This document shows positions 16,677 through 25,611 of a stretch of DNA of 64,000 nt, one piece after another. A model generated the notes under the pieces. It searched no databases. It was given only the letters and a program-made list of their open reading frames with translations, and had not been told where the DNA came from. Positions within the stretch are counted from its first letter, which is position 1. Each line of letters starts with the position of its first letter. The DNA is taken from contig NZ_CP065359.1 in NCBI RefSeq assembly GCF_019904295.1, positions 1,141,001-1,205,000 on the forward strand, written 5' to 3'. The position numbers and the translations under genes were made by a program. The stretch is from Ruegeria sp. SCSIO 43209 (GTDB lineage: Bacteria > Pseudomonadota > Alphaproteobacteria > Rhodobacterales > Rhodobacteraceae).

Positions 16677-17456
16677 ATGGACTTGGGAATTCGCGGAAAA
16701 CGCGCGCTGGTTTGTGCCAGCAGCAAAGGCTTGGGATTGGGCTGTGCCGAGGCGTTGGCCGAAGCCGGCGTCGATCTTGTGATGAACGCGCGCGGAGCCG
16801 AAACGTTGGAGGCCGAAGCCACGCGTTTGCGATCATCATATGGCATTGCCGTGCAGACATTGGCTTGTGATGTTACCACACCAGAGGGTCAGGCCGAGGT
16901 GATAAGTGCCGCGCAGGGTGCTGATATCCTTGTCACAAACGCGGGTGGCCCTCCGCCCGGCATGTGGTCAGACTGGGAGCGTGATGATTTCATCAAAGCG
17001 CTGGATGCCAATATGCTGACACCCATAGCTTTCATGAAGGCTCTGCTGCCGGGCATGATGGATAAGGGCTGGGGTCGCGTGGTGAATATCACCTCGCAGT
17101 CGGTACGCGCGCCGATTGCGGTGCTGGGCCTGTCAAATGCGGCGCGAACTGGATTAACCGGCTATGTTGCGGGCACATCGCGCCAGGTGGCGCCACATGG
17201 CGTGACGATTAATAATCTGCTGCCAGGTATCCACGCCACCGACCGCGCGAACGCGCTGGATGGCGGGGTGTCAGAGCAGAAAGGTATTTCGATGGCCGAG
17301 GCACGGGCTGAACGCGCTGCAACCATCCCAGCGAGACGCTATGGCACGAGGGAAGAGTTTGGGGCGACCTGCGCGTTTCTATGCTCGCAACACGCCGGGT
17401 TCATAGTCGGGCAGAACATTTTGCTGGACGGTGGTGGCACCAATCTGACGATGTAG
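16677..17456 (+). CDS. atypical SDR family protein lacking the catalytic Tyr and Lys
   Basis: This 259-residue protein is related to beta-ketoacyl reductases. The cofactor loop CASSKGLGLG and the NAGG motif are present, and ITSQS supplies the usual serine. Where YxxxK is expected the sequence reads GLSNAARTGLTG, so both catalytic Tyr and Lys are replaced. Conserved subgroups of SDR-like proteins with this replacement are known and have no clear reaction. The start at 16677 follows a GGGAGG ribosome site. The AlkC-like gene begins 2 bases after its stop. Confidence 0.85.
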   Translation: MDLGIRGKRALVCASSKGLGLGCAEALAEAGVDLVMNARGAETLEAEATRLRSSYGIAVQTLACDVTTPEGQAEVISAAQGADILVTNAGGPPPGMWSDWERDDFIKALDANMLTPIAFMKALLPGMMDKGWGRVVNITSQSVRAPIAVLGLSNAARTGLTGYVAGTSRQVAPHGVTINNLLPGIHATDRANALDGGVSEQKGISMAEARAERAATIPARRYGTREEFGATCAFLCSQHAGFIVGQNILLDGGGTNLTM

Positions 17457-17458
17457 GT

Positions 17459-18571
17459 ATGGCACAGAACTTTTCTCTGAAAGATCAGTTGTTCAACGCG
17501 GAAAAGGTAAGCTTTCTTGCGGGCTTGTTCGCCAAGGCTGATTCCGATTTCAAGGAAGAAGCATTCGCGGCGAAAGTGATGTCGCGTTTGCCCGAGCTTG
17601 AACTGAAAGAGCGTATGGCGTGGATTGCAGAGTGTCTGCAAGAATCGGTGCCCGGCGATTTGCCGGCAGTGGCACCGGTCATTCTGCGGGCGCTGCCGCC
17701 TCCGCTGGACCCCGCCAAAAGTGATGATGACTTCGGAGACTTTATCTTTGCGCCCTTGGGTGATTGGGTTTGTGCAATCGGCCTGGATCATCCCGCTTTG
17801 GCGCTGGATGTATTCGAAGAGCTGACCCAGCGATTTTCGATGGAATGGGCGATCCGCCCGTTCCTCAATCACCACTCCGAACTGGTCATGGCGCGGATGC
17901 AGGGCTGGTGCACCCATCCCAGCTATCACGTGCGTCGTCTGGTCAGCGAGGGCACGCGGCCTCGTTTACCGTGGGGGCAGGCCGTTGGCTTGGCAATGTC
18001 AGACCCATTGCCGTTATTGGACCGGTTGCACGGGGATCGGACGCGCTATGTGACGCGCTCGGTCGCCAATCATCTGAATGATATCACCAGGAAAGACCCC
18101 GATCTGGTGCTGGAACGTCTGCGGGATTGGGGCAAGGCAGGGCGGCAGGACAAGGATGAACTGAACTGGATGACATCTCATGCATTACGAGGCCTTGTGA
18201 AATCTGGGCATCCCAAGGCGATGAAGGTGCTTGGATACGATCCCGATGCAGATATTGCGGTTGAGATTCAGGTAAACGGTCCGGCCCGGATTGGTGAAGC
18301 GCTGGAGTTTGAAACCCGCCTGAGCGGCGCAGAAGATCAGCCAGTCTTGGTCGACTATATCGTTCATTTCCAACGACCTGGCGGAAAGATCTCACCCAAG
18401 GTTCACAAGTTGAAACAGGCCGCGCTTACTGGTGGTCAGTTGACACTTAGAAAGCGGCACAAGCTGAAGGGCAATGCAACAACGTTCAAGTTGGTTCCTG
18501 GGCCGCATCGGTTGGAGATTCAAGTGAACGGCCGCGTGCACGCAGGCGTGGATTTCGACCTGCTCGCCTGA
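17459..18571 (+). CDS. DNA alkylation repair protein, AlkC-like
   Basis: The 370-residue protein is helical, with HEAT-like repeats in the first 240 residues (FLNHHSELVMARMQGW, HPSYHVRRLVSEGTRPRLPW) and a beta-rich C-terminal domain of about 110 residues (VEIQVNGPARIGEALEFETR). This layout fits AlkC, a DNA glycosylase of the AlkC/AlkD superfamily that removes alkylated bases such as 3-methyladenine. The ATG at 17459 is 2 bases past the preceding SDR stop, so the pair is an operon. No Ada or AlkB gene is near. Confidence 0.82.
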   Translation: MAQNFSLKDQLFNAEKVSFLAGLFAKADSDFKEEAFAAKVMSRLPELELKERMAWIAECLQESVPGDLPAVAPVILRALPPPLDPAKSDDDFGDFIFAPLGDWVCAIGLDHPALALDVFEELTQRFSMEWAIRPFLNHHSELVMARMQGWCTHPSYHVRRLVSEGTRPRLPWGQAVGLAMSDPLPLLDRLHGDRTRYVTRSVANHLNDITRKDPDLVLERLRDWGKAGRQDKDELNWMTSHALRGLVKSGHPKAMKVLGYDPDADIAVEIQVNGPARIGEALEFETRLSGAEDQPVLVDYIVHFQRPGGKISPKVHKLKQAALTGGQLTLRKRHKLKGNATTFKLVPGPHRLEIQVNGRVHAGVDFDLLA

Positions 18572-18667
18572 GCCCTGTCACGGTTTCGTCAGATCGGGCG
18601 CTGGTGGATTGCGTGGTGTGGATTGCTGCACTAGCTGCAAAAGACCAGTGACAAAAGGATTGCCCCG

Positions 18668-19714
18668 ATGAAGCACGAGGCTGTGCAGAACTACTACGGT
18701 GAGGTGTTGCAAGGCAGCGCGGATTTGCAAACAAATGCCTGCTGTACTCCGGATGATATGCCGGATCATTTCAAGAAAATTCTGTCGCAAATTCATGATG
18801 AAGTGCTGACACGTTACTATGGATGCGGGCTGATTGCTCCGTTGGATCTGGAGGGAATGCGTATCCTGGATCTGGGCTGTGGTGCGGGGCGCGATGTGTA
18901 TGCTCTATCCGCGATGGTCGGCGAAAAGGGCCGTGTTGTCGGCGTTGACATGACGCCTGAGCAGCTCGACGTGGCACGAGCGCATCAGGACCATCACGCG
19001 CAGGCATTCGGACATTCGGCCAGCAATGTCGAGTTTCACCACGGCTATATCGAAAAGCTGGATGAGCTGGACCTCGAACCGGGATCGTTCGATATCATCG
19101 TCTCAAACTGCGTGATCAATCTGGCGACCGACAAGGCTGCTGTGCTGCGCGGTGCTCATCGGCTGCTGAAAGAGGGTGGCGAGATGTATTTCTCGGACGT
19201 CTATGCCGACCGCCGGGTGCCCAAGGCGATGGCCGAGGATGAGATCCTGTATGGCGAATGCCTGTCGGGTGCGCTCTATTGGAACGATTTTCTGTCGATG
19301 TCGCGTGTTGCCGGATTTGGCGATCCCCGCCGGGTGACGCATCGTCCTTTGACGATCGAAAACCCAATTCTTGAAGAACGGGTCGCACCGCTGAGCTTTA
19401 TCTCGGCCACCTACCGTCTTTTCAAGCTGCCGGAGTTGGAGCCTGCGTGCGAGGATTACGGCCAGGCTGTGATCTACAAGGGCACAGTGCCGCATGCGCC
19501 GCATGAATTTGTACTGGATGATCACCACGCCATGGAGGCCGGCAAAGTGTTCCCGGTCTGTGGCAACACGTGGATGATGCTGCAAGATACCCGTTTTGCA
19601 CGGCATTTTGAGTTCATCGGCGATTTCTCGACCCATTACGGGATTTTCGAAGGCTGCGGCGGGGATAGCCCGTTTGTTATACAGGGCGAAGCTGCCTCGA
19701 CCGGGTGCTGCTGA
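18668..19714 (+). CDS. arsM: arsenite S-adenosylmethionine methyltransferase
   Basis: ArsM methylates arsenite using SAM, detoxifying it through methylated or volatile products. The 348-residue protein has the SAM-binding motif LDLGCGAGRD (about residue 68) and the ArsM arrangement of cysteines: a CC pair near residue 25, NCVINL, GECLSGALYW, and a C-terminal Cys-rich tail (VCGNT, GCGG, TGCC). It appears alone: no arsR, arsC or arsenite pump is adjacent. A small-substrate methyltransferase of another specificity is possible but less likely given the cysteines. Confidence 0.87.
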   Translation: MKHEAVQNYYGEVLQGSADLQTNACCTPDDMPDHFKKILSQIHDEVLTRYYGCGLIAPLDLEGMRILDLGCGAGRDVYALSAMVGEKGRVVGVDMTPEQLDVARAHQDHHAQAFGHSASNVEFHHGYIEKLDELDLEPGSFDIIVSNCVINLATDKAAVLRGAHRLLKEGGEMYFSDVYADRRVPKAMAEDEILYGECLSGALYWNDFLSMSRVAGFGDPRRVTHRPLTIENPILEERVAPLSFISATYRLFKLPELEPACEDYGQAVIYKGTVPHAPHEFVLDDHHAMEAGKVFPVCGNTWMMLQDTRFARHFEFIGDFSTHYGIFEGCGGDSPFVIQGEAASTGCC

Positions 19715-19794
19715 TCCCTTGCGCCTGATGGGCGGGGTTGTTATCCCCGCCTAAGCCCGATGGATTTGTTCGGGAAAGGCAATGGGGTCCATCG

Positions 19795-20880
19795 GTGACA
19801 GTGACGACAACTCCTCCTCGATTGGAAATCCGCAATCTGATTGCGCGCTTTGGCGGGCGGACGGTCGTGGATGATGTATCGTTGACCGTACACGCGGGGC
19901 AGGTGACATGCCTGCTGGGGCCTTCGGGCTGCGGAAAGTCGACCACATTGCGGATGATCGCGGGGGTCGAAATGCAGACCTCGGGCGAGATTTATGTAGA
20001 TGGCAAGCTGATCTGTGACACGGTATTCCGCGTACCGCCCGAACGGCGCGAGATTGGGCTGATGTTTCAGGATTTTGCGCTGTTTCCACATCTCAGCGTA
20101 GCGGATAACGTCGCGTTCGGCCTGAAAGGCAGCAAAGAGCAGAAACGCGCGCGGGTCGAGGAACTGCTGACCAAGGTCGATCTGATGCGGTTCATCGATG
20201 GATTTCCGCATCAGTTATCTGGGGGTGAGCAGCAGCGGGTTGCTCTGGCGCGTGCGTTGGCCCCACGCCCGCGGATCATGCTGATGGATGAGCCGTTCTC
20301 GGGCCTCGATAACCGTCTGCGCGACGGCATTCGGGACGAAACGCTCGCAGTCCTCAAAGAAGAGGACGCTGCTGTTCTATTGGTCACGCATGAGCCGGAC
20401 GAGGCGATGCGAATGGCTGATGAAATCGCGCTGATGCGGCGCGGCAAGATTGTGCAGCAGGGGGCGCCATACAATGTCTATACCCGGCCTGCAGACAAGG
20501 CAGCAGTTTCGTTTTTTAGTGATATCAATGTGTTGAAGGCTCAAGTTAATGGTGCGTTGGCGCATACTCCGTTTGGCCGTTTTCTTGCGCCCGGTGTGCC
20601 GGACGCGACCGATGTTGAAATCGTGTTTCGACCCCAGCACGTCAAGCTGGACTTCGACCGCAATGGCAAAGGGCCTGCGCCGACGCCGACAGACGGCATT
20701 GCCGCCCGAGGCGTGGTTGAGCGTGCTCGGTTTTTGGGAAATGAAAGCCTTGTCGAGTTTCGCATGGACTATGATGGCTCGATCCTGAAGGCGACGGTCC
20801 CGAACGTCTTTGTGCCCAAAGAGGGCCGTGTCATGTGGCTGACCATTCGCCGCGACCGGTGTTTTGTATTCCCGGCCTGA
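19795..20880 (+). CDS. ABC transporter ATP-binding protein (FbpC/PotA-like)
   Basis: The 361-residue ATPase has Walker A GPSGCGKST (about residue 42), Q-loop MFQDFALFPH, signature LSGGEQQRVALARAL (about 141) and Walker B LMDEPFSGLD, followed by a TOBE-like C-terminal domain. It is closest to ferric iron, spermidine and similar importers. I chose GTG at 19795, 7 bases after a GGGG sequence. No permease or binding-protein gene is adjacent, so its partners must be elsewhere. It follows arsM by 80 bases. Confidence 0.87.
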   Translation: MTVTTTPPRLEIRNLIARFGGRTVVDDVSLTVHAGQVTCLLGPSGCGKSTTLRMIAGVEMQTSGEIYVDGKLICDTVFRVPPERREIGLMFQDFALFPHLSVADNVAFGLKGSKEQKRARVEELLTKVDLMRFIDGFPHQLSGGEQQRVALARALAPRPRIMLMDEPFSGLDNRLRDGIRDETLAVLKEEDAAVLLVTHEPDEAMRMADEIALMRRGKIVQQGAPYNVYTRPADKAAVSFFSDINVLKAQVNGALAHTPFGRFLAPGVPDATDVEIVFRPQHVKLDFDRNGKGPAPTPTDGIAARGVVERARFLGNESLVEFRMDYDGSILKATVPNVFVPKEGRVMWLTIRRDRCFVFPA

Positions 20881-20998
20881 CGCTCAAATCCTGCATTTTC
20901 ATCCAAGTGGTGCGTGAAAGCCTCAGATTGCGCATGTGCATTGCTTGTCGCAGCGCTGAGGCGGGTCTATCAAGGGCAAAACGAGGGGTGGACCGGGC

Positions 20999-21781
20999 AT
21001 GCGAATTCTTCTGACCAATGATGACGGCATCAATGCGCCGGGACTGATTGTGCTTGAAGCGATCGCGGCTGAACTGGCCGGTCCCGATGGCGAGGTCTGG
21101 GTCGTCGCGCCTGCATTTGAACAGTCGGGCGTGGGCCATTGCATCAGCTATACCCACCCGATGATGGTCGCCAAACTGGGCGAGCGTCGCTATGCCGCCG
21201 AAGGGTCTCCGGCGGATTGCGTGTTGGCCGGTTTGCACGACGTTATGAAGGACGCGCCGCCCGATCTGGTGTTGTCAGGGGTGAACCGGGGCAACAACTC
21301 GGCTGAAAACACGCTGTATTCGGGTACAATCGGCGGCGCGATGGAGGCGGCGTTGCAAGGTGTGCCCGCGATTGCCTTGTCTCAGTATTTCGGGCCGCGC
21401 AATCTGGGGCTGGACGATCCGTTTGAGGCGGCTGCCAAATTTGGGGCCGATCTGGTGCGCCGCATTCTTGATGCGACACCCGAGCAGCAGGGCGACTATC
21501 GTCTGTTCTATAATGTGAATTTCCCTCCGGTTCCCGCAGATGAGGTGCTGGGTACGCGCGTGGCCCCGCAGGGGTACCGGCGCGATACACATTTCTCTGT
21601 CGAGCCGCACAGCTCGCCCTCGGGTCGCCGGTTCCTTTGGATTAAGGGCGGGTATCAACATAACCCGACTGCTCCGGGCACGGATGCGGCGGTCAATCTG
21701 GAAGGGTATATCTCGGTCACTCCGATGCGCGCTGATCTGACAGCATATGACACGCTCGAGGCGCTAAAGGTCATCGAATGA
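20999..21781 (+). CDS. surE: 5'/3'-nucleotidase SurE
   Basis: SurE is a metal-dependent phosphatase acting on nucleoside monophosphates, linked to stationary-phase survival. The 260-residue protein starts [15 protein letters not shown], which contains the metal-binding Asp pair, followed by [11 protein letters not shown], the GSPADCV segment and LSGVNRGNN (metal-binding Asn), and [11 protein letters not shown]. It overlaps pcm by 4 bases (ATGA), the classical surE-pcm pairing. Confidence 0.97.
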   Translation: MRILLTNDDGINAPGLIVLEAIAAELAGPDGEVWVVAPAFEQSGVGHCISYTHPMMVAKLGERRYAAEGSPADCVLAGLHDVMKDAPPDLVLSGVNRGNNSAENTLYSGTIGGAMEAALQGVPAIALSQYFGPRNLGLDDPFEAAAKFGADLVRRILDATPEQQGDYRLFYNVNFPPVPADEVLGTRVAPQGYRRDTHFSVEPHSSPSGRRFLWIKGGYQHNPTAPGTDAAVNLEGYISVTPMRADLTAYDTLEALKVIE

Positions 21782-22428
21782 CTGGGCCAAGCGCAGAAAC
21801 CATAATGCAGTTCCTGTTTGCCCTGCGCTCGCGCGGGGTAACGGATGCACGTGTGCTGGCGGCGATGGAGCAGGTTGACCGGGGGCAGTTTGTCAAAGGC
21901 CTGTTCGCGGACCGGGCCTATGAGGACACTCCACTGCCTATTGCCTGTGGACAGACCATCAGCCAGCCTTCGGTTGTGGGGCTGATGACGCAGGCGCTGC
22001 AGGTGCGTCCGCGTGATACGGTTCTAGAGGTCGGCACCGGCTCGGGCTATCAGGCGGCGATCCTGTCCAAGCTGGCGCGCCGGGTCTACACGGTTGAGCG
22101 GCACAAGAGGCTGGTGCGCGAAACGGGAGAACTGTTCCGTGAGCTGGGGTTGACGAATGTGACCGCGATGCTGTCGGATGGATCATTTGGACTGTCCGAG
22201 CAGGCCCCGTTCGACCGTATCATTGTGACCGCGGCCGCCGAAGATCCTCCGGGGCCGCTCTTGGCGCAGTTGAAAATCGGCGGTATCATGGTGTTACCCG
22301 TGGGCCAGTCGGACGCGGTGCAGACCCTAATCCGGGTCACGCGCACTGAAACCGGTCTGGACTATGACGAATTGTTGCCGGTCCGTTTTGTGCCCTTGCT
22401 TGAGGGGCTGGGAAAAGACGGAGCGTAA
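21778..22428 (+). CDS. pcm: protein-L-isoaspartate O-methyltransferase
   Basis: Pcm uses SAM to methylate isoaspartyl residues in damaged proteins so they can be repaired. The 216-residue protein shows [17 protein letters not shown], the SAM motif [38 protein letters not shown] and the final [12 protein letters not shown], all family features. The start codon overlaps surE, and nlpD follows 58 bases downstream. Confidence 0.96.
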   Translation: MTGPSAETIMQFLFALRSRGVTDARVLAAMEQVDRGQFVKGLFADRAYEDTPLPIACGQTISQPSVVGLMTQALQVRPRDTVLEVGTGSGYQAAILSKLARRVYTVERHKRLVRETGELFRELGLTNVTAMLSDGSFGLSEQAPFDRIIVTAAAEDPPGPLLAQLKIGGIMVLPVGQSDAVQTLIRVTRTETGLDYDELLPVRFVPLLEGLGKDGA

Positions 22429-22486
22429 AGGTATATTAGAGGCGCCAGAACCCCGGAGAACAGGGGCAGGTGTTGAGGACAGTAAA

Positions 22487-23650
22487 ATGAGAGCAGTTTC
22501 CAAATCAGCAATGCGCCGCTATGCGACAGGTGTTGCCGCGCTGGCAATTCTGGCCGGGTGTGAAGGGCCATATGACTATGACCTGCGCGGCAATGTCGGC
22601 GGGTTCTCCACTGCAGATGCCGCCCTCGCAGCGACCGCCAACCGCCCGACGCCGGATGCGCGTGGCGTGATCACTTATCCGAACTATCAGGTCGCGGTAG
22701 CCCGCCGTGGGGACACAGTTGGCGATGTCGCCACCCGGATCGGCATGCCGGTGGCCGAATTGGCCCGGTTTAACGGATTGCAGCCAAATGACAGCCTGCG
22801 AGACGGTGAAGTTTTGGCCTTGCCGCGCTCGGTCGGTGGGACGAGCAATGTTGATATTGCGACCATTGCCGGAACCGCGATTGACGAGGCACCGGACACA
22901 GGATCTGTACAGACATCGACATTGGAGCCCGCGCAACCTGCTGCGGCTCCGGCACCGGTTGCTACGGGGCCTGAGCCGATCCGGCACAAGGTCAAGCGGG
23001 GTGAGACAGCCTATACAATTTCGCGGCTCTATCAGGTGCCTGTGGAGTCTCTGGCAGAATGGAACGGTTTGGGACCAGACTTTATGGTGCGCGAAGACCA
23101 GTACCTGTTGATCCCGGTCAAGAATCAACCGGCACCTCGGGCAGCAGCGCCGGCCGCCACGGCAACTGCGGTAACCCAACCGGGGGAAGGCTCACCAACT
23201 CCTACGCCGCCGAGCGCGACGCAGCCATTGCCGGATGAGAAAGTTGCCGCGGCAACGCCTGCGCCGGATATCACAGCCGAGGCCCCGACCAATTCGGGAA
23301 GCTCGGCGTTGGCAAGCCCGGTGAGCGGCACCATCATTCGGACCTACAAGAAGGGTAAGAATGAGGGGATAGATATCGCCGCAGCGCCAGGCGCGTCGGT
23401 CAGTGCGGCCGAGGCAGGCACGGTCGCCGCGATCACCGCGGATGCGGATCAGGTTCCGATCATCGTTGTGAAACACAACAATGACTTGCTGACTGTTTAT
23501 GCCAATGTCGACAATATCACCATCAAGAAAGGTGATCGGGTGCGACGGGGACAAAAGATCGCCTCGCTGCGCGGAGGCGACAATGCATATGTGCACTTCG
23601 AAGTGCGCAAAGGGTTCGAGTCGGTTGATCCCGAGCCTTACCTGAAGTGA
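22487..23650 (+). CDS. nlpD: NlpD-like lipoprotein: two LysM domains and a degenerate LytM (M23) domain
   Basis: The 387-residue protein has a lipobox (LAILAGC) at residue 24, two LysM peptidoglycan-binding repeats (about 65-110 and 165-210), Pro/Ala-rich linkers, and a C-terminal M23-like domain (NEGIDIAAAPG...HFEVRKG). The domain lacks the catalytic HxxxD-type histidine (NEGID) and has VYANVDN in place of the AYAH motif, so like E. coli NlpD it is probably an amidase activator rather than a hydrolase. I chose ATG at 22487. It follows surE-pcm as in E. coli, but rpoS does not follow. Confidence 0.9.
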   Translation: MRAVSKSAMRRYATGVAALAILAGCEGPYDYDLRGNVGGFSTADAALAATANRPTPDARGVITYPNYQVAVARRGDTVGDVATRIGMPVAELARFNGLQPNDSLRDGEVLALPRSVGGTSNVDIATIAGTAIDEAPDTGSVQTSTLEPAQPAAAPAPVATGPEPIRHKVKRGETAYTISRLYQVPVESLAEWNGLGPDFMVREDQYLLIPVKNQPAPRAAAPAATATAVTQPGEGSPTPTPPSATQPLPDEKVAAATPAPDITAEAPTNSGSSALASPVSGTIIRTYKKGKNEGIDIAAAPGASVSAAEAGTVAAITADADQVPIIVVKHNNDLLTVYANVDNITIKKGDRVRRGQKIASLRGGDNAYVHFEVRKGFESVDPEPYLK

Positions 23651-23655
23651 CCGAA

Positions 23656-23707
23656 ATGGCCCGTTCCGGGCCATGCCTCCGGCGGAGGTATTTGGGGCCA
23701 GTTGAAG
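23656..23707 (+). repeat. Rhodobacteraceae-type intergenic element, copy 3
   Basis: Hairpin ATGGCCC-GTTCC-GGGCCAT (23656-23674) is followed by the short palindromic stretch GCCTCCGGCGGAGG, then TATTTGGGG and CCAGTTGAAG. It lies between the convergent nlpD and the WYL regulator gene, 6 bases past the nlpD stop, and may act as a terminator. Confidence 0.72.
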
Positions 23708-23713
23708 GACGGA

Positions 23714-24385
23714 TCACGCATTGGGATCGTAGTCGCTGAGCCTTTTACCCGGTTCGTCGGTAAAGAGTTCCGGTAGAGGCGTGACGTTTTCTATCAGGTC
23801 GATGCGGAAGACGCGGAAGTCGTCGCGCAGCTCGCACCAGGCGGTCAGTGTCCAGACACGGCCCCAGTATTCCATATGCAGCGGTCGGATGGTGCGTTCG
23901 GTCAGCGCGCCGTCAATGCGACGGTAGCTGAGCTGCAATTTCTGGCGCGATTTGATCGCGGCGCGGATCGGGGCCATATGTGCCATTCCGCGTACGACAT
24001 CAGCGAAGGGATAGACCGCGAATTTCCAGCTGTCGGCCTCGGCAATGACCTGCGTGGGCAAGACGGCGTCGATTTTCTCGGCCAGAGAGTCCGCGGCGGA
24101 TTTAAGATCGGGATCGGCGGCCTCGGCAACGATCGCCATGCCGAGGTTCAGAGCCTCAAGCTCGGCGGGTGTCAGGTTTAGCGGGGGCAGCGTGATCTGT
24201 TCACGCACCATGTAACCTACGCCGCGTTCGCCTTCTACAGGAACGCCCGAGGCCACCAACGTGTCCATATCGCGATAGATCGTACGGACCGACACCTCAA
24301 GTCGGTCCGCGATGTCCTGCGCGCGGTGCAAGTTACCATCGCGCAGGATCTGTATGATGTCGAACAGGCGGTCAGTGCGGCGCAT
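23714..24385 (-). CDS. YafY-type transcriptional regulator (HTH plus WYL domain)
   Basis: The 223-residue protein has an N-terminal winged helix (RRTDRLFDIIQILRDGN, then LEVSVRTIYRDMDTL) and a C-terminal WYL domain (about 135-215, with SYRRIDGALTERTIRPLHM and WTLTAWCELRDDFRVFRIDL). WYL domains sense ligands, often nucleic acids or nucleotides. Its gene lies 21 bases downstream of the small monooxygenase-like gene, in the same direction. It probably binds the large palindrome upstream of that gene. Confidence 0.88.
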   Translation of the reverse strand: MRRTDRLFDIIQILRDGNLHRAQDIADRLEVSVRTIYRDMDTLVASGVPVEGERGVGYMVREQITLPPLNLTPAELEALNLGMAIVAEAADPDLKSAADSLAEKIDAVLPTQVIAEADSWKFAVYPFADVVRGMAHMAPIRAAIKSRQKLQLSYRRIDGALTERTIRPLHMEYWGRVWTLTAWCELRDDFRVFRIDLIENVTPLPELFTDEPGKRLSDYDPNA

Positions 24386-24406
24386 GACACGCCGTCTGAG
24401 CCGCCC

Positions 24407-24712
24407 TTAGGCGGTCATGTTCCATAGCACGGTCTCGTGACGCATCTGGGCGCTGTCGGGGTTGATTGCCGCCATCAGAGCGGGTGCAAAATCCTGTTGC
24501 ATGAATGCAGCAGCGGCATCCTTTGCGGATTTCATATCGGTCCAGACGACATAGTCGGTCCAGCGGCCATCTTCGCCATGGCTTAGCTGGCGGTGGGTAA
24601 AGCCGGGAGCCGCACGGACGAAGGCTTCGGAGGCTTGGCTTAGCCTGACGAACTGTTCGGGCTTTGTGCCGTCGGCAAGGGTAAAGGTGACGATTTCTGC
24701 GACATGGGTCAT
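24407..24712 (-). CDS. dimeric alpha-beta barrel (antibiotic biosynthesis monooxygenase-like) protein
   Basis: This 101-residue protein begins MTHVAEIVTFTLADGTKPEQF and has the ferredoxin-like pattern of small ABM-type or stress-responsive dimeric barrel proteins (FVRAAPGFTHRQL, DYVVWTDMKSAKDAAAAF). Proteins like this are often found next to YafY-type regulators. No catalytic residue can be named. It precedes the WYL regulator in one operon and has the 26-base palindrome 47 bases upstream of its start. Confidence 0.78.
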   Translation of the reverse strand: MTHVAEIVTFTLADGTKPEQFVRLSQASEAFVRAAPGFTHRQLSHGEDGRWTDYVVWTDMKSAKDAAAAFMQQDFAPALMAAINPDSAQMRHETVLWNMTA

Positions 24713-24758
24713 GTGGTTCTCCGTAGACCAGGTTTCGATATCGTCCTTCTAGGTGATA

Positions 24759-24784
24759 TCAACTGACATAAACCTGTCAGTTGA
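24759..24784. promoter_or_regulatory. perfect 10-base inverted repeat, operator candidate for the WYL regulator
   Basis: Arms TCAACTGACA (24759-24768) and TGTCAGTTGA (24775-24784) match perfectly around a 6-base spacer. It is 47 bases upstream of the monooxygenase-like gene and 147 bases upstream of tatA. Size and place suit a dimeric regulator site. Confidence 0.65.
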
Positions 24785-24930
24785 GAAATGCGAGTCCGCA
24801 AAAAACGCATGATCCGTTCAATTTTGCGCGCGGATTTGATCTGTCGCACTTTTGCTGATGCCCGTACGGGCGTAGACACGGGGCCAGACATATTCACGGC
24901 GCGCTGCGCCGACGTAGAAGGAGACAAGTC

Positions 24931-25146
24931 ATGCTCAACAATATTGGCCTTCCGGGTATCCTGCTGATTGCTGTTGTGGTTCTCGTCCTGTTTGGACGCG
25001 GCAAGATCAGTTCGCTGATGGGTGAAGTGGGTAAAGGCATTACCTCGTTCAAAAAAGGCATCAAGGAAGGTTCGGAAGAGCTGGAACAAGACGCGTCTGA
25101 GCTGGCCAAAGACGTCACGCCTGAGACTGACAAAGACAAGGTCTGA
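24931..25146 (+). CDS. tatA: Sec-independent translocase protein TatA
   Basis: TatA forms the pore-like assembly that moves folded proteins with twin-arginine signals across the inner membrane. The 71-residue protein has one N-terminal membrane segment (IGLPGILLIAVVVLVLFG), the conserved FGRGKI hinge, an amphipathic helix (LMGEVGKGITSFKKGIKEG) and an acidic tail. A strong AAGGAG ribosome site lies at 24918-24923. It leads the tatABC operon. Confidence 0.96.
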   Translation: MLNNIGLPGILLIAVVVLVLFGRGKISSLMGEVGKGITSFKKGIKEGSEELEQDASELAKDVTPETDKDKV

Positions 25147-25152
25147 GCCTAG

Positions 25153-25611
25153 ATGTTTGATCTGGGCTGGACCGAGCTTCTGGTCATCGGCATCGTCGCG
25201 TTGATCGTGGTGGGGCCAAAGGACCTGCCTGTGCTGTTCCGCAATGTCGGACGGTTCGTCGGAAAGGCGCGCGGCATGGCGCGCGAATTCAGCACTGCTA
25301 TGAACGAGGCTGCGGACGAAGCAGGCGTCAATGAGATCAAGAAGGGCCTGAACGCGGCGACCAACCCGGTTAGTACAGCGATGGACGGGATCAACGAAGC
25401 CGCGCGCGACGTGGCCAAATCCATCGACCCAACCAAGTTCGACCCTGACAGCGAGACCGGCAAGCTGGCCACCGAGCGAGCAGAGCAAGCCAAGAAGATC
25501 CAAGCCACAACGGCGCGCGCTGCCGCTGAACGCAAGGCCAAGGAAGCCGCGGATGCGCTGGCCAAGGCGGAAGAGGCCGAAGCAGCGCTGAAAACCGAAA
25601 GCAAAACATGA
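25153..25611 (+). CDS. tatB: Sec-independent translocase protein TatB
   Basis: TatB works with TatC to recognise twin-arginine signal peptides. The 152-residue protein opens with [20 protein letters not shown], the typical membrane segment with Glu, then the [20 protein letters not shown] amphipathic region and a long Ala/Glu/Lys-rich helical tail (coiled-coil-like) that differs between species. It starts 6 bases after tatA and overlaps tatC by 4 bases (ATGA). Confidence 0.95.
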   Translation: MFDLGWTELLVIGIVALIVVGPKDLPVLFRNVGRFVGKARGMAREFSTAMNEAADEAGVNEIKKGLNAATNPVSTAMDGINEAARDVAKSIDPTKFDPDSETGKLATERAEQAKKIQATTARAAAERKAKEAADALAKAEEAEAALKTESKT

